Notes: generated by a model from the letters alone, not told the origin. Shown: positions 1 through 8,479, counted from the first letter of the stretch. The stretch: DNA of 52,904 nucleotides from an uncultured Planctomycetaceae bacterium (GCA_903863885.1 CAIPEB010000179.1:1-52904), one strand, 5' to 3'. Numbers and translations are program-made.

Positions 1-79
1 GAGATCGTTTGGGCGGCAGACACGGCCGGCGAGCACCGGTACGGCAGAATGAATGAACTGTCTGTGAGCGGAGAATGGC
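1..79. other. Left-edge sequence, possible tail of upstream gene
   Basis: These 79 bases precede the ferredoxin/HyfI gene. One forward frame is open from base 1 to a stop at 136-138, and the other two forward frames stop at 50-52 and 54-56. Any of the three could be the 3' end of an upstream gene, for example the large subunit expected next to a HyfI-like subunit, but the piece is too short to recognise. A purine-rich GGAGA just before base 80 serves the next gene. Confidence 0.3.
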
Positions 80-847
80 ATGCTGAATATCATCGGAGCG
101 AGATGGCAGCAAGGTTATCGGACCATGCGCTACCCTGATGGCCCGCCCCCTGAGTTGCCTGTGCGATTCGCGGGACGCCCGACGGTGGAACTGGGAAAAT
201 GCCGCAGCGATTGCCGTCGATGTGCCGACTCGTGTCCGACCGACGCGGTCGAGACCGGCTCGGACGGCCGGTTCGCTTCGCTCGATCTGGGAAAGTGCCT
301 GTTCTGCCGCGATTGCCAGCGTGCCTGCCCCGAATCGGCGATCGATTTCACCCGCGAGTATCGACTGGCCGCATCGCAGCGCGAGGCATTGAAAATGACG
401 AGCGGCTCGGAGCCGTCTGCGGTGAAGATCGCGGATGAACTGCATCGAATCCTGGGCCGAGCGCTCCGGTTGCGGCAGGTCAGCGCCGGAGGATGTAATG
501 CGTGCGAGGCGGACGCCAACGTGCTGAACACCGTTGGCTGGGACCTGAGTCGCTTCGGCATCCAGTTCGTCGCTTCGCCTCGCCACGCGGATGGTCTGCT
601 GGTCACAGGTCCCGTCCCCGGCAACATGAAGCTCGCGTTGGAAAAGACCTACCATGCGGTCCCCTCGCCCAAGATCGTGATCGCCGTCGGCGCTTGTGCG
701 ATCTCCGGCGGACCTTATGCGGGGCATGAGGAAGTCTGCAACGGCGCCGGATCGGTCGTGCCGGTGGACGTGATGGTGCCGGGCTGTCCACCCCATCCGC
801 TGACCCTGCTGCACGCGCTGCTGTCCGTAATCGGACGCATTGCATGA
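80..847 (+). CDS. Ferredoxin-fused HyfI/HycG-like subunit (group 4 hydrogenase / complex I NuoB family)
   Basis: Predicted electron-transfer subunit of a membrane-bound group 4 NiFe hydrogenase-like or Nuo-related complex on the cytoplasmic side. Residues 35-90 form a two-cluster ferredoxin: C41, C45, C48, C52-P and C73, C76, C79, C83-P. The NuoB/HyfI domain follows (about 125-255) and keeps all four proximal-cluster cysteines: C139 and C142 in GGCNACE, C206 in GACAISGG and C236 in PGCPP. The motif SPRHADGLLVTG is typical of HycG/HyfI. In E. coli the two parts are separate proteins (HycF/HyfH and HycG/HyfI); here they are one chain of 255 residues. The start has a GGAGA ribosome site five bases upstream. 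The rest of the complex should lie to the left of the window. Whether it makes hydrogen or is a hydrogenase-derived oxidoreductase without NiFe cannot be decided without the large subunit. Confidence 0.85.
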   Translation: MLNIIGARWQQGYRTMRYPDGPPPELPVRFAGRPTVELGKCRSDCRRCADSCPTDAVETGSDGRFASLDLGKCLFCRDCQRACPESAIDFTREYRLAASQREALKMTSGSEPSAVKIADELHRILGRALRLRQVSAGGCNACEADANVLNTVGWDLSRFGIQFVASPRHADGLLVTGPVPGNMKLALEKTYHAVPSPKIVIAVGACAISGGPYAGHEEVCNGAGSVVPVDVMVPGCPPHPLTLLHALLSVIGRIA

Positions 848-919
848 TGGCGTCTCTTTCATTGCGAGGTGCCGCGGACGGGATGCGGACCCTGCAGTTC
901 AACCGCCCCGGGACTGTCG

Positions 920-944
920 GAAAGTGCAGAGCGGCTGCACTTTC
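920..944. promoter_or_regulatory. Perfect 9-bp palindrome upstream of thioesterase gene
   Basis: GAAAGTGCA (920-928) and its exact reverse complement TGCACTTTC (936-944) are separated by seven bases. There is no following T tract, so it is a weak candidate for a terminator of the upstream gene. Its right arm falls where the -35 box of the promoter at 959-967 should lie, which suggests a repressor operator. The operator role is inference. Confidence 0.4.
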
Positions 945-967
945 GCAACCGGCCATTGTGGTATTAT
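939..967 (+). promoter_or_regulatory. Candidate extended -10 promoter for thioesterase gene
   Basis: TGGTATTAT at 959-967 matches an extended -10 element (TGnTATTAT). The hexamer 17 bases upstream (939-944, ACTTTC) is a poor -35, as expected for extended -10 promoters. It lies about 50 bases before the chosen ATG at 1020 and argues against the in-frame ATG at 966 being used. Confidence 0.4.
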
Positions 968-1019
968 GACGGCCCCGTCGACGGGCGACTGCGATTCATC
1001 TGTCATTGAGGATGATGTC

Positions 1020-1427
1020 ATGACAAACGAAGACGCCGCGGACCGATACCTGGCCATCAAGACCGTGATGATGCCGCGCGATACGAATCCGTACGGAACG
1101 ATTTTCGGCGGGGTCATTCTCAGCTACATCGATCAGGCCGGTGCGGTCGGAGCTCACCACGCCATCCGCCAGGCGGGCTGGCCGGATCAGCCGATCGTCT
1201 CGGTGGCCATGAACAGCGTCGAGTTTCACCGGCCCGTTTTCGTCGGCGACATCGTCAGTTTCTGGACGACACTGGTGAGGGTCGGGACAACTTCAATTAC
1301 CGTGCATGTCAATGTCGAGGCGGATCGTCAGGGCGAGATCGCGCAACTCACCGAAGCCGAGGTCACGTATGTCGCGGTTGATCTGCACGGCGGAAAACGC
1401 AGGCCGGTTCCGATCCGCGGAGCTTGA
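1020..1427 (+). CDS. Acyl-CoA thioesterase, YciA-like hotdog fold
   Basis: Cytoplasmic thioester hydrolase of the hotdog superfamily, likely cleaving acyl-CoA to free acid and CoA. The 135 residues match the usual YciA length of about 130. Characteristic segments are the N-terminal MPRDTNPYGTIFGGVILSYI, containing the N-P-x-G-T-x-F-G-G catalytic loop with the following D of YIDQAGAV, and VEFHRPVFVGDIVSFW. The ATG at 1020 has AGGA seven to eight bases upstream; an upstream in-frame ATG at 966 and a TTG at 840 would add residues unlike the family and run through the apparent promoter. The gene stands alone, 172 bases after the HyfI-like gene and convergent with the WD40 gene. Substrate chain length cannot be read from sequence. 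Confidence 0.88.
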   Translation: MTNEDAADRYLAIKTVMMPRDTNPYGTIFGGVILSYIDQAGAVGAHHAIRQAGWPDQPIVSVAMNSVEFHRPVFVGDIVSFWTTLVRVGTTSITVHVNVEADRQGEIAQLTEAEVTYVAVDLHGGKRRPVPIRGA

Positions 1428-1484
1428 CAGGAGGAGGCTCTAACACGCACGGTGGAGACGCGGATGCCGGCAAACGGCAGCGGC

Positions 1485-1502
1485 GGAGGATCGTCTTCCT
1501 CC
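1485..1502. terminator. Weak hairpin between convergent genes
   Basis: GGAGGA (1485-1490) and TCCTCC (1497-1502) can pair around a six-base loop. The + strand continues GGCTCTTTCC, so only a short U stretch follows. It sits in the 97-base gap between the convergent thioesterase and WD40 genes, so a terminator role is plausible but weak. Confidence 0.3.
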
Positions 1503-1524
1503 AGGCTCTTTCCACGCTTCGCAA

Positions 1525-4500
1525 TCATCGCAGCGCATGAAGGTTCTCCTCGCCTCGCGCGCCCAATACCGATTCGCCGATTGCCTGCCGGTCCCTGGGA
1601 TCCGAGATCTCCTGCGGAAACGGTTCACTGGCGAACCATTCGGCGACTCGTCTCCATTGCTCTTTCCGCATCGTCTGCAACAGTGACGCTCGGGAATCGG
1701 AGGGGCGCATCGACGGCTTGTCGACCGTGGGGAACCGCTTGACGCGGTGCCAGTAAACGGTGCCGGCCGCGTCGGTCAGCGTCAATTGGCAAAGCACCGA
1801 AAGCCCGTCGGTGACCGACGCCCGCTCCGCGTCGCCCAGCGGAAAGACTGTCAGGAAGTCGCCGTTCGATCCTTCGTCGATCTTCACACGCAATGCGAAT
1901 GGAGCACGTTCCGCGATCTGCATTCCGCTGAGCGTTATCTGCTTTTCCAGACTGTCCCGCACTTCCTTTTCCAGCGGTTCCGCGGCAAGTGAACCGTCGT
2001 GCAGCTTCAGTTGGATGGAGAGACCGAGTTGCGAGCCCTTGGTCAAGGCGGTTCGCGGTTCGGGGACTTTCTTCACAGCGGCGGCGCACACTTCGGTAGG
2101 CAAAGCCAGCGGGTAAAGAACTCCGCTGGTTGTCAGCGACTCGCAGGTTACGTACCAGGCGCATTTGCCGGGCCCCCATCCGGCCATGCGGCCCAGAGGT
2201 ACTGCATACCGCCACGTGACGAAACCGAGTTTAACATCGAACAGATCGGCAATCCGGTTCTGCGCATCGAATGCGTCGAGACGACTGCGACCGGCGTTCT
2301 TGCGGAATCCCTCAATCACCAACTGGCCGGGCGCGGCCCAGATCAACTCGGAGCCGCCGGCGTCCAGTGCAACGTCTCGGACGAGCTTGCCCGTGCCGGT
2401 GTCCCAGACGGCGAGCCGCTCCTCCCCTGCCCTGTTCCATGTCATGGCCAGTTGAGCGTCGTCGGGAGAAAACGCCAGGCGGGTGCAGTTGCCGCCATCG
2501 CCGAAATCCATCGGGCTGGCGAACGTGCCGAGGCACCGGCCGTCGGCGGTTTCAACCATGCGTACCGAGGGAACCGACACGACGGCCATGCGGCCACGGT
2601 GCGAGTCGAGGCAGACCGGAGGGAAAAGAAAGGCATTGACCGAGATTGCGAGGTCCAGCGAATAGACTGCAGTGCATTGCGGCAGGGACCAACTCGTCAG
2701 TTTGCCGTTTGAGCCGAAGGTCAGCATCCGCTTTTCGTCAAGAAGCCATGCGGCATGCACCATCTTGACCGGGAACGAGTCGGTCTCGAACGGCCGAAAA
2801 CCCAGCACGTGTTCGCCGCTGTCCGCATCCCAGACATCCAGTCGATCGTGTTCTTTGCCGGTTCTCGACACGAGTCGGTCGCCGCTCGGGTTCATGTCGA
2901 GGAATTCCGTCGGAAAGGCGGGGTTGAGAGTCTGGACGGGGGCCGCCTTTTCGAGGTCAAGCACGAGGGCCTGCTGCGAGAGCTGGCCGTCGGTCATCGC
3001 CAGTCCGGATTTCTGCTGACGCGTGCTCGAGATCATGACGCGTCGTGCGTCCGGGGCTGACATCGCGATGCGATTCACGAGGAATGCGGCGTGTCCGAGA
3101 TTGATCGGCTTCGCGCGAAACGCGGCTTCCGCTACCGGAACGGAATCTGGCTGCGCGGTCCATTCTTCACGGCCTGAGTGCGAGATGTTCCTGACACCGC
3201 TCCAACTGGCTGCGGTGATTGCGGGCAATCCCGCGTCGGACGGTTTGCCGCCCTTGGCCACTACGGAGGAACTCTCCCGGATCTCCTGCCAGGGGAGTTC
3301 CTCGACGGCGTAGACGGTGGTGTTGCCGCTGCCTGTGGTTCGTAACACTCGGCCGTCGGGCAGCACGCGGCGCACCAGGTTTGCCGAAAGCGGATCCGTC
3401 GCTTTCTCAGACCAGACGAATTGCCGTTGTTTGCGGTCAACGAATCCCCGCCCGTAGACGAGCCACCCTTGGTTCGCGACAAACTCCAGCGGTGCACCCG
3501 GATAGGCGGCTCCACTTTCGACAAGCAGCGAAGGCGATTTGTCCAGCGTGATCGTGAGAACGTGGCTGCCGCCGTTCACATTCCAGCAGACGATGGCTCC
3601 TCCGCTGATCGTCGTGACCAGCGCGGCGAATTCGGTGCCGTCCGGCGAGAAAACTGTGCCCTCGATGCTTGTTGTCCGGTCCGCCAGTGATGGAAGCGAC
3701 AGACTGCCGGCGGGGGAGCCTAGCTGCAAATCAAAGAAACGAACACTTTGTTCCAGCGGATTCGGAATCGCCAGATAGCCTCCGGCATTGCTGAGCGAAA
3801 TCTGTTTCGCCATCATGGCGAAATCGGCGGGGACGGAGCAGACTTCTTCTCCGGACGCACAATCGTATACCTGCATCTTCCTTTCAAGTCCCAGGCCGAC
3901 CACCAACCGTGCCGACTGTGCGAACGCGAGGTAATTCAGCGAGGGAAACTGCTGCTTCAGGTCGATCTCGCGTTCAATTTTTCCGGACCGGACAGACCAG
4001 ATCTGCAGCTTTCCGCCCAGGACCGGCGATAGGGCCAGCCTTCCGCCGTCGGGGCTCAGCGCATAGAACTGGCCTGGATTCGGCAAATCGCTCAACGAGG
4101 CGATCTTCTCTCCGCGGCCGAAATCCCAAACGTCGCAAGTCATCTTCAATCCCTGACGGCAGCCGGCCAGAAACGTGCTGGGCGTTGCGGGAGCAATGAA
4201 GCGAACCGCAAAGTCCTGGCCGATGGCAATCGGACGTGGTCGCTTCACGATCCGCATGTCTGGCGTACGTTCGACCCGCACCTGCCAGCCTGACCCGCTC
4301 GACGCGCGCGGGCTCGGCTGGCGAGGACGCGATGGCGAGCGGCGGGGCGACGATGTCGGAGGCTTTCCTGACTTTTCAGCTTCACCTTCCGGTTTCCTGT
4401 CGGCCGGATCTTCGCGATGCGTCACTGCCTTTTCCGCGTCGTCGAGCACCTTTCGCACGTAATTCACGTCGGCCAGGCTCAACTTGTTCAGTGGCACGAT

Positions 4501-4734
4501 GACCTCGGAACCATCCGGTTTCTTGAGGATGGCGCTGGCGTCTCGCACATCCGACAACTCGGCTTCAACCGTGTACTGACCGTCGCGCGATACCCATTTG
4601 CGCACTTCGGCGGACTCGCAGACCGGAGGCAGCAGCAGCGGGCAGGCAAGCAGGATGCCCGCGGCGCGGACGAGTATCGAGGAGTCGACGAGCAGCAGGA
4701 CTCTGAAGAGACCGGCAACGCGGCGTGTGTGCAC
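1525..4734 (-). CDS. Secreted SHD1-domain and WD40-type beta-propeller protein
   Basis: Predicted exported protein of 1,069 residues, common in type to planctomycetes. The start is a GTG with a perfect AGGAGG five bases upstream; the open frame continues upstream to 5154 but would overlap the divergent neighbour. Residues 1-42 form a signal peptide or anchor with two hydrophobic stretches. Residues 43-96 are an SHD1 domain (RKWVSRDGQYTVEAEL, then KKPDGSEVIVPLNKLS), a module bacteria often place on exported proteins. A Pro/Ser/Arg-rich linker (about 108-148) leads into repeated propeller blades with phrases such as ALSPDGGRLALS, FSPDGTEFAAL and VWDADSGEHVLGF. The last 200 residues are unclassified. 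No catalytic residues are evident, so a binding or scaffolding role is inferred. The gene is transcribed away from the unknown gene at 4829 across a 94-base spacer. Confidence 0.75.
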   Translation of the reverse strand: MHTRRVAGLFRVLLLVDSSILVRAAGILLACPLLLPPVCESAEVRKWVSRDGQYTVEAELSDVRDASAILKKPDGSEVIVPLNKLSLADVNYVRKVLDDAEKAVTHREDPADRKPEGEAEKSGKPPTSSPRRSPSRPRQPSPRASSGSGWQVRVERTPDMRIVKRPRPIAIGQDFAVRFIAPATPSTFLAGCRQGLKMTCDVWDFGRGEKIASLSDLPNPGQFYALSPDGGRLALSPVLGGKLQIWSVRSGKIEREIDLKQQFPSLNYLAFAQSARLVVGLGLERKMQVYDCASGEEVCSVPADFAMMAKQISLSNAGGYLAIPNPLEQSVRFFDLQLGSPAGSLSLPSLADRTTSIEGTVFSPDGTEFAALVTTISGGAIVCWNVNGGSHVLTITLDKSPSLLVESGAAYPGAPLEFVANQGWLVYGRGFVDRKQRQFVWSEKATDPLSANLVRRVLPDGRVLRTTGSGNTTVYAVEELPWQEIRESSSVVAKGGKPSDAGLPAITAASWSGVRNISHSGREEWTAQPDSVPVAEAAFRAKPINLGHAAFLVNRIAMSAPDARRVMISSTRQQKSGLAMTDGQLSQQALVLDLEKAAPVQTLNPAFPTEFLDMNPSGDRLVSRTGKEHDRLDVWDADSGEHVLGFRPFETDSFPVKMVHAAWLLDEKRMLTFGSNGKLTSWSLPQCTAVYSLDLAISVNAFLFPPVCLDSHRGRMAVVSVPSVRMVETADGRCLGTFASPMDFGDGGNCTRLAFSPDDAQLAMTWNRAGEERLAVWDTGTGKLVRDVALDAGGSELIWAAPGQLVIEGFRKNAGRSRLDAFDAQNRIADLFDVKLGFVTWRYAVPLGRMAGWGPGKCAWYVTCESLTTSGVLYPLALPTEVCAAAVKKVPEPRTALTKGSQLGLSIQLKLHDGSLAAEPLEKEVRDSLEKQITLSGMQIAERAPFALRVKIDEGSNGDFLTVFPLGDAERASVTDGLSVLCQLTLTDAAGTVYWHRVKRFPTVDKPSMRPSDSRASLLQTMRKEQWRRVAEWFASEPFPQEISDPRDRQAIGESVLGARGEENLHALR

Positions 4735-4828
4735 GATGGCCTCCTGGACTATTTCCGAGTTTTTTCCCTTTTCCGTGATGGGTCCAGCCTTCATTCCGTG
4801 CTTAAGCATATAGAAGGAGGAACAATCC

Positions 4829-6367
4829 ATGAAACAGGTGATTCTCACGATTTGTGACGAGGAGCGGTCTGTCCACCGCGGCGTGTCGTTCGAGGTGTTT
4901 GACGCTGTACTGGCTTCGCTGGGGGCCGATCCCGACACGATTGAGGAACTGGAGGCAGCGCTTCCCCGATACATGGAATTGCCCGCGGGGCAGCGGTTTT
5001 TCGCCGATTGGGAGCCCGGCGCCGGCGAGGTGGCTGACTCTCTGCGGTGCGCAGTGATTGATCTGCCCGGGCGATTGGCGGTGACATCGGATCTGTGCAA
5101 CCTGCGGCTGGAGCACGATGGCGAGGTGCTGTTCGTCGGCGGCGACAAGGACAAGGAAATCTGGCTGGGCTTCCGAATTCACGAAGACTGGAAACTGACC
5201 GAGGAGATCTCCGGGTGGGAGCGTCTGGCCCAGGATCGACGCGCGGAACGGGCAGCGATTCAACCGCTTGACGTGCGCCGCGTGCTGTACGGAAAAGTGT
5301 GCGAGTTCATCGCGTCCCGGTGCATTGCCGCAGTTGCTCAGGGGCAGCAGCGGAACGAGGCAATCCCCGAGATCCACGCGAACTGGCTGCTCGAGCCGAG
5401 GGAAGATCTGCAGAATCGCGCGCCGCGCGACTGGCTGCTGGACCGGCGCGAGTTTCTCGAATGCGACCTGAGGGACCGCTGCAACCGCTGGAGCCGACTG
5501 GGCGAGTGTCCGCCCGGTTTGGACAAGAAGTCGGCTGCGTATCGGCTGGGCGGATTCGGCCCGAATGAACTCGTGCTGTACTACGATATCGTCCGCTGTC
5601 TGCTGCTGCGGTGTTGGGAGAACGTGTGCAGTGACGAAAGCGCCGACGCTGAGGTGGAAGCACGGCGGCTTGAGAATCAGATGCGCGTGTGGATGGTCAC
5701 GCCGCACGACGATCTGCAGGGGTTCACGGCGGAAGAGGCCATCGAGCGCGAACGGCAGCGGCTGCCGCTGGCCGTCAGCGGCGAGGCGGCGATGGCCGAC
5801 TGCGACTGTCCCCTTTGCCAGATGATGGCCGAAAGCGGGCCCGTCTTCTGGTACCTGGACGAATACCACATGGATGACGGGTTTGCGTTTTCCTACTACA
5901 AGACCTACGAGGAATGGGAACGCGAGGGAGGCCTGCGGCAGCCTCCGGAAATGACCGTGCTGCCCCCTTTGTCAAGCAAGACGGCGAGCGGCGCCACGGA
6001 GGTGATGCTCGAGGGCGGGGCTCGCGGTTTCTGGCAGAGCGGCGGTTTTCCTGCGGGCTCGATCGAGTCGGTCGAGTTGGGGCTGTTCGCTCTCGGCGGA
6101 ATGCTGGCAGAGCTGCTTTGCGATCTGAAGAACACCTCGCCCGAAATCGCGCGGCCTTTTCTGGATTCGCTCAACCGGGATTTCAGCAACCTGCGTGAGA
6201 CCTTGCGTACCGCTCAGGCCGCGCTCATCGAGCCGGTGATGATGAGCTTCCACGAACATCTCGAGGAACTGGGCGGGCAATGCCCGCCGCTGGCCAAGCA
6301 ATGCGCGGGACTTCAGAGCGAGCTGCTTGCCGCTTTGCAGCGATCTCTGTCGGAGGGCTGCGCCTAG
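4829..6367 (+). CDS. Uncharacterised 512-residue protein with duplicated W-P-L motif and CxCxxC
   Basis: I do not recognise the family. The product is acidic, has no signal peptide or membrane segment, and is probably cytoplasmic. Two segments look like copies of one short motif: WLLEPREDLQNRAPRDWLL (about 186-204) and WMVTPHDDLQGFTAEEAI (about 288-305). The pattern W-x2-x-P-x2-D-L-x-x-x-x-P/A resembles the C-terminal motif of MbcA/Xre-type antitoxin proteins, but this is only a resemblance. C325, C327 and C330 form a CDCPLC motif suited to metal binding, followed by an aromatic stretch (FWYLDEYHMDDGFAFSYY). The C-terminal third is helical. AAGGAGG lies eight bases before the ATG. The divergent arrangement with the SHD1-WD40 gene gives no firm functional clue. 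Confidence 0.7.
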   Translation: MKQVILTICDEERSVHRGVSFEVFDAVLASLGADPDTIEELEAALPRYMELPAGQRFFADWEPGAGEVADSLRCAVIDLPGRLAVTSDLCNLRLEHDGEVLFVGGDKDKEIWLGFRIHEDWKLTEEISGWERLAQDRRAERAAIQPLDVRRVLYGKVCEFIASRCIAAVAQGQQRNEAIPEIHANWLLEPREDLQNRAPRDWLLDRREFLECDLRDRCNRWSRLGECPPGLDKKSAAYRLGGFGPNELVLYYDIVRCLLLRCWENVCSDESADAEVEARRLENQMRVWMVTPHDDLQGFTAEEAIERERQRLPLAVSGEAAMADCDCPLCQMMAESGPVFWYLDEYHMDDGFAFSYYKTYEEWEREGGLRQPPEMTVLPPLSSKTASGATEVMLEGGARGFWQSGGFPAGSIESVELGLFALGGMLAELLCDLKNTSPEIARPFLDSLNRDFSNLRETLRTAQAALIEPVMMSFHEHLEELGGQCPPLAKQCAGLQSELLAALQRSLSEGCA

Positions 6368-6419
6368 CGAGCCTTATGCCCGCACCGGCCAAGGAGCATG
6401 CCTGGAAAGCTCGTGTCGG

Positions 6420-7163
6420 CTACCCGCGTTTCCACGGGGCGGATACGTCCTGGCGCGGTTTGAATCCCAGCAGCTCCTTGGCTTTTTTGTTTGAGAATTT
6501 CATTTGAGGAATGTCGCCGAACACGAAAAAAACTTCACAGCGGGAAGGCAGTTCTTTTGAATCAACTTCCAGCGCCAGACGAAATGCTTCGGCTGCGTCC
6601 TCCCATTCGATGAGGAATGGCACGCCGCCCGTTCCCGGTTCGAGTTCATGCCGGTCCCGCAGGCTGTAGAACAGTAATTCCAGCACCTGGATGTCGTGCT
6701 GATTGGCGTACGTCCGGCAGATTTCCTGGCCGAGCGACTTGGACAGAGGATAGAGGCCAATGCCCGGATGCGGCGGAATGTCGGGTGAAATCCGGTAATC
6801 CATCTGCTCGTAACTCGGGCCCGCAACCGCAAAATGCGGCCCCGTATTGATGACCCTGCGGATTCCGAATTCGACGGCTGTGCGCATCACGTGAAGGCAG
6901 CCCAGGGTGTTGACGTGAAAGGCCAGGATCGGGTCCTGTCGCACGACCGAAAGATTAATGATCGCGTCCATGCCCCGTGCCGCCGATCGCACTTGCTCCA
7001 CGGACGTGACGTCGACGTCCATGAACTCCTGCTTCGGAAACTCGTTGACGATTTCCTCTGGGGCAGGTCGGATGTCCGTAATTCTCAGTTGGTGCGCCGG
7101 AGCCAGCTTCCGCACCACGTGCGGCCCCATGTAGCCGTTTGCACCGAGTATGAGAACTTTCAT
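6420..7163 (-). CDS. NAD-dependent epimerase/dehydratase (extended SDR)
   Basis: Cytoplasmic Rossmann-fold oxidoreductase of the extended short-chain dehydrogenase family, whose members usually act on nucleotide sugars or related polyols. The cofactor loop GANGYMG carries G7, G10 and G13, and the catalytic pair is Y138 and K142 in YPLSK. An acidic D30 after strand two (RITDIRP) favours NAD over NADP. At 247 residues it is shorter than full epimerases (about 310-340), so the substrate domain is reduced. It lies 85 bases downstream of a second SDR-like gene on the same strand, and the two probably form an operon with the VOC gene. The exact substrate is unknown. Confidence 0.8.
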   Translation of the reverse strand: MKVLILGANGYMGPHVVRKLAPAHQLRITDIRPAPEEIVNEFPKQEFMDVDVTSVEQVRSAARGMDAIINLSVVRQDPILAFHVNTLGCLHVMRTAVEFGIRRVINTGPHFAVAGPSYEQMDYRISPDIPPHPGIGLYPLSKSLGQEICRTYANQHDIQVLELLFYSLRDRHELEPGTGGVPFLIEWEDAAEAFRLALEVDSKELPSRCEVFFVFGDIPQMKFSNKKAKELLGFKPRQDVSAPWKRG

Positions 7164-7248
7164 CGCATGTTCCCTTTTGCAGGTCCGGTCGCTGTCGCTT
7201 TTGCGCGGCAGGTCATTTCACGACGCGGCATGCCTTGCCCGCCGGTTT

Positions 7249-8076
7249 TCAATCCTGGTCCGGCTTCCAGCCCAGCTGCAAAATCGCCTTCTCGGTGCTT
7301 GATCGCGCCTGAGAATGCGACGATTGAATGTGGAAGATCTCCCAGTTGGCCAGACGAGACGGCTGTGAAAAACCGACGTCCACCGCCGCTTTGACCGCTC
7401 GTGCCACTTCGCCCGGACTGACCGACAGCGGTCCGGCCGAGGCGGGTGTTGCCGACGCGTTCGCAAGCTGCCCGATCCGCAGAGTGATGCAGCGCAATTT
7501 GCCCTCGCGCGCGAATTCACGGCATGCGAATTCGGCCAGATACAGCGACATTCTTCTGACGCTGGTATCCGTCGTCGGCATGAAACCCTCGTCGACCTCG
7601 AACTCCTTGGGGTAGTCTGCCATCAACTCCAATGTGCTCAGGAAAACGACGAGTTGAACTTTCTGTGATGCCGCGACGTTCAACAGGTCGTACGTGCCTC
7701 GCGTCAGTTCGTCGAGCGAGGCCTCGTCGCGATCCGGTGCCGGTTCAGGAGCGTAGACGATGGCGTCGCACCCGCGCAGCGAATCGCCCATGGCCCGCCG
7801 GCCCGCCGCCCATTCTTCGAGGGACTGGTCGAATCGGACAAACGGATCCAGCATGCGAATCTGGTAGGAGGCAGCGAGTGCTTCCCGGACGGGTTGCGCC
7901 ACAGCAGCGACCGGCGGGATGATCGCGACTGATTTTCGCGTGGCAGCCGGACCTGCGGACTCTTCAGCTGTCGCGACGGGTACGGCAAGCCTCGCCCCCA
8001 TTGCGGCACCGCCTGCGACCACCCCGCCGGCCCGCCCTAGAAAGGCCCGGCGCTGTATTCTCGATGATGAAGTCAT
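7249..8076 (-). CDS. Tat-exported SDR-like protein with degenerate active site
   Basis: Predicted periplasmic protein of 275 residues. The N-terminus carries a twin-arginine signal (RRAFLGRAGG at about 9-18, then an Ala/Gly-rich core). The rest follows the NAD-dependent epimerase fold: CDAIVYAPEPAP, a strand reading LVVFLSTLEL, and YLAEFACREFA where the catalytic helix should be. Two hallmarks are lost. The Gly-rich loop reads IPPVAAVAQP, and the YxxxK motif has F183 in place of lysine after Y179. It may therefore be a non-catalytic relative of the 247-residue SDR encoded just downstream. It follows the VOC gene by 16 bases. Confidence 0.7.
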   Translation of the reverse strand: MTSSSRIQRRAFLGRAGGVVAGGAAMGARLAVPVATAEESAGPAATRKSVAIIPPVAAVAQPVREALAASYQIRMLDPFVRFDQSLEEWAAGRRAMGDSLRGCDAIVYAPEPAPDRDEASLDELTRGTYDLLNVAASQKVQLVVFLSTLELMADYPKEFEVDEGFMPTTDTSVRRMSLYLAEFACREFAREGKLRCITLRIGQLANASATPASAGPLSVSPGEVARAVKAAVDVGFSQPSRLANWEIFHIQSSHSQARSSTEKAILQLGWKPDQD

Positions 8077-8092
8077 GTGGCGTTTGCTCCGA

Positions 8093-8479
8093 CTATTTCA
8101 GCAGACGCGTGGCCCGCCGGCACAATTGAATCGCGAGTCCCCAGGGATCGCGCAGCATGACCATGTGCGAGCCGTCGGCCGGGCGGACCTCGTTCACAAA
8201 CACGGCGCCAGCCGCAACCAGTTGCTTCGACTTTTCCTCAGGATTCTCGCAATCGAATGCCACGTGCAGCACGAGCGGATTCATGGTCGCGTAGGCCGGG
8301 ACCTCATCCGGCGGATTCGTATAGATCTCCAGCATCATGCTGCCGCTGCTGTCTCGCAGGAAGTGCGCGCGGGCCGGGCCGTCCGACCGCATCGCAACCT
8401 CCATGCCCAAGTGCTGCTGGTACCAGGCTGCCATCGCCACCGGATCCGCGACGTTCAACGCGACGTGTTCAAGCTTCAA
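8093..8479 (-). CDS. VOC family protein (glyoxalase/bleomycin-resistance fold)
   Basis: Small metal-dependent beta-alpha-beta-beta-beta protein of the vicinal oxygen chelate superfamily. The two repeated modules are visible: LEHVALNVADPVAMAAWYQQ at the N-terminus and PLVLHVAFDCENPEEKSKQL in the middle, ending with the usual RDPWGLAIQL. Candidate metal ligands are the histidines of EHVAL and LHVAF and the glutamate of MMLEIY. The start is probably the TTG at 8479, which has GGAGG six bases upstream; a GTG five codons earlier (8494) is the alternative. It is first in a minus-strand run with the two SDR-type genes. The reaction cannot be told from sequence. Confidence 0.8.
   Translation of the reverse strand: MKLEHVALNVADPVAMAAWYQQHLGMEVAMRSDGPARAHFLRDSSGSMMLEIYTNPPDEVPAYATMNPLVLHVAFDCENPEEKSKQLVAAGAVFVNEVRPADGSHMVMLRDPWGLAIQLCRRATRLLK

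Noticed and set aside
920-944. Rho-independent terminator after the HyfI-like gene
   Set aside because: The stem is good but no run of T follows on the + strand. An operator role fits its position better.
840-1019. Longer N-terminus for the thioesterase
   Set aside because: It would overlap the end of the HyfI-like gene and run through the palindrome and promoter; homology begins at the ATG at 1020.
4735-5154. Upstream extension of the SHD1-WD40 gene
   Set aside because: It would overlap the divergent 512-residue gene, has no signal peptide at its start, and the GTG at 4734 has a perfect AGGAGG.
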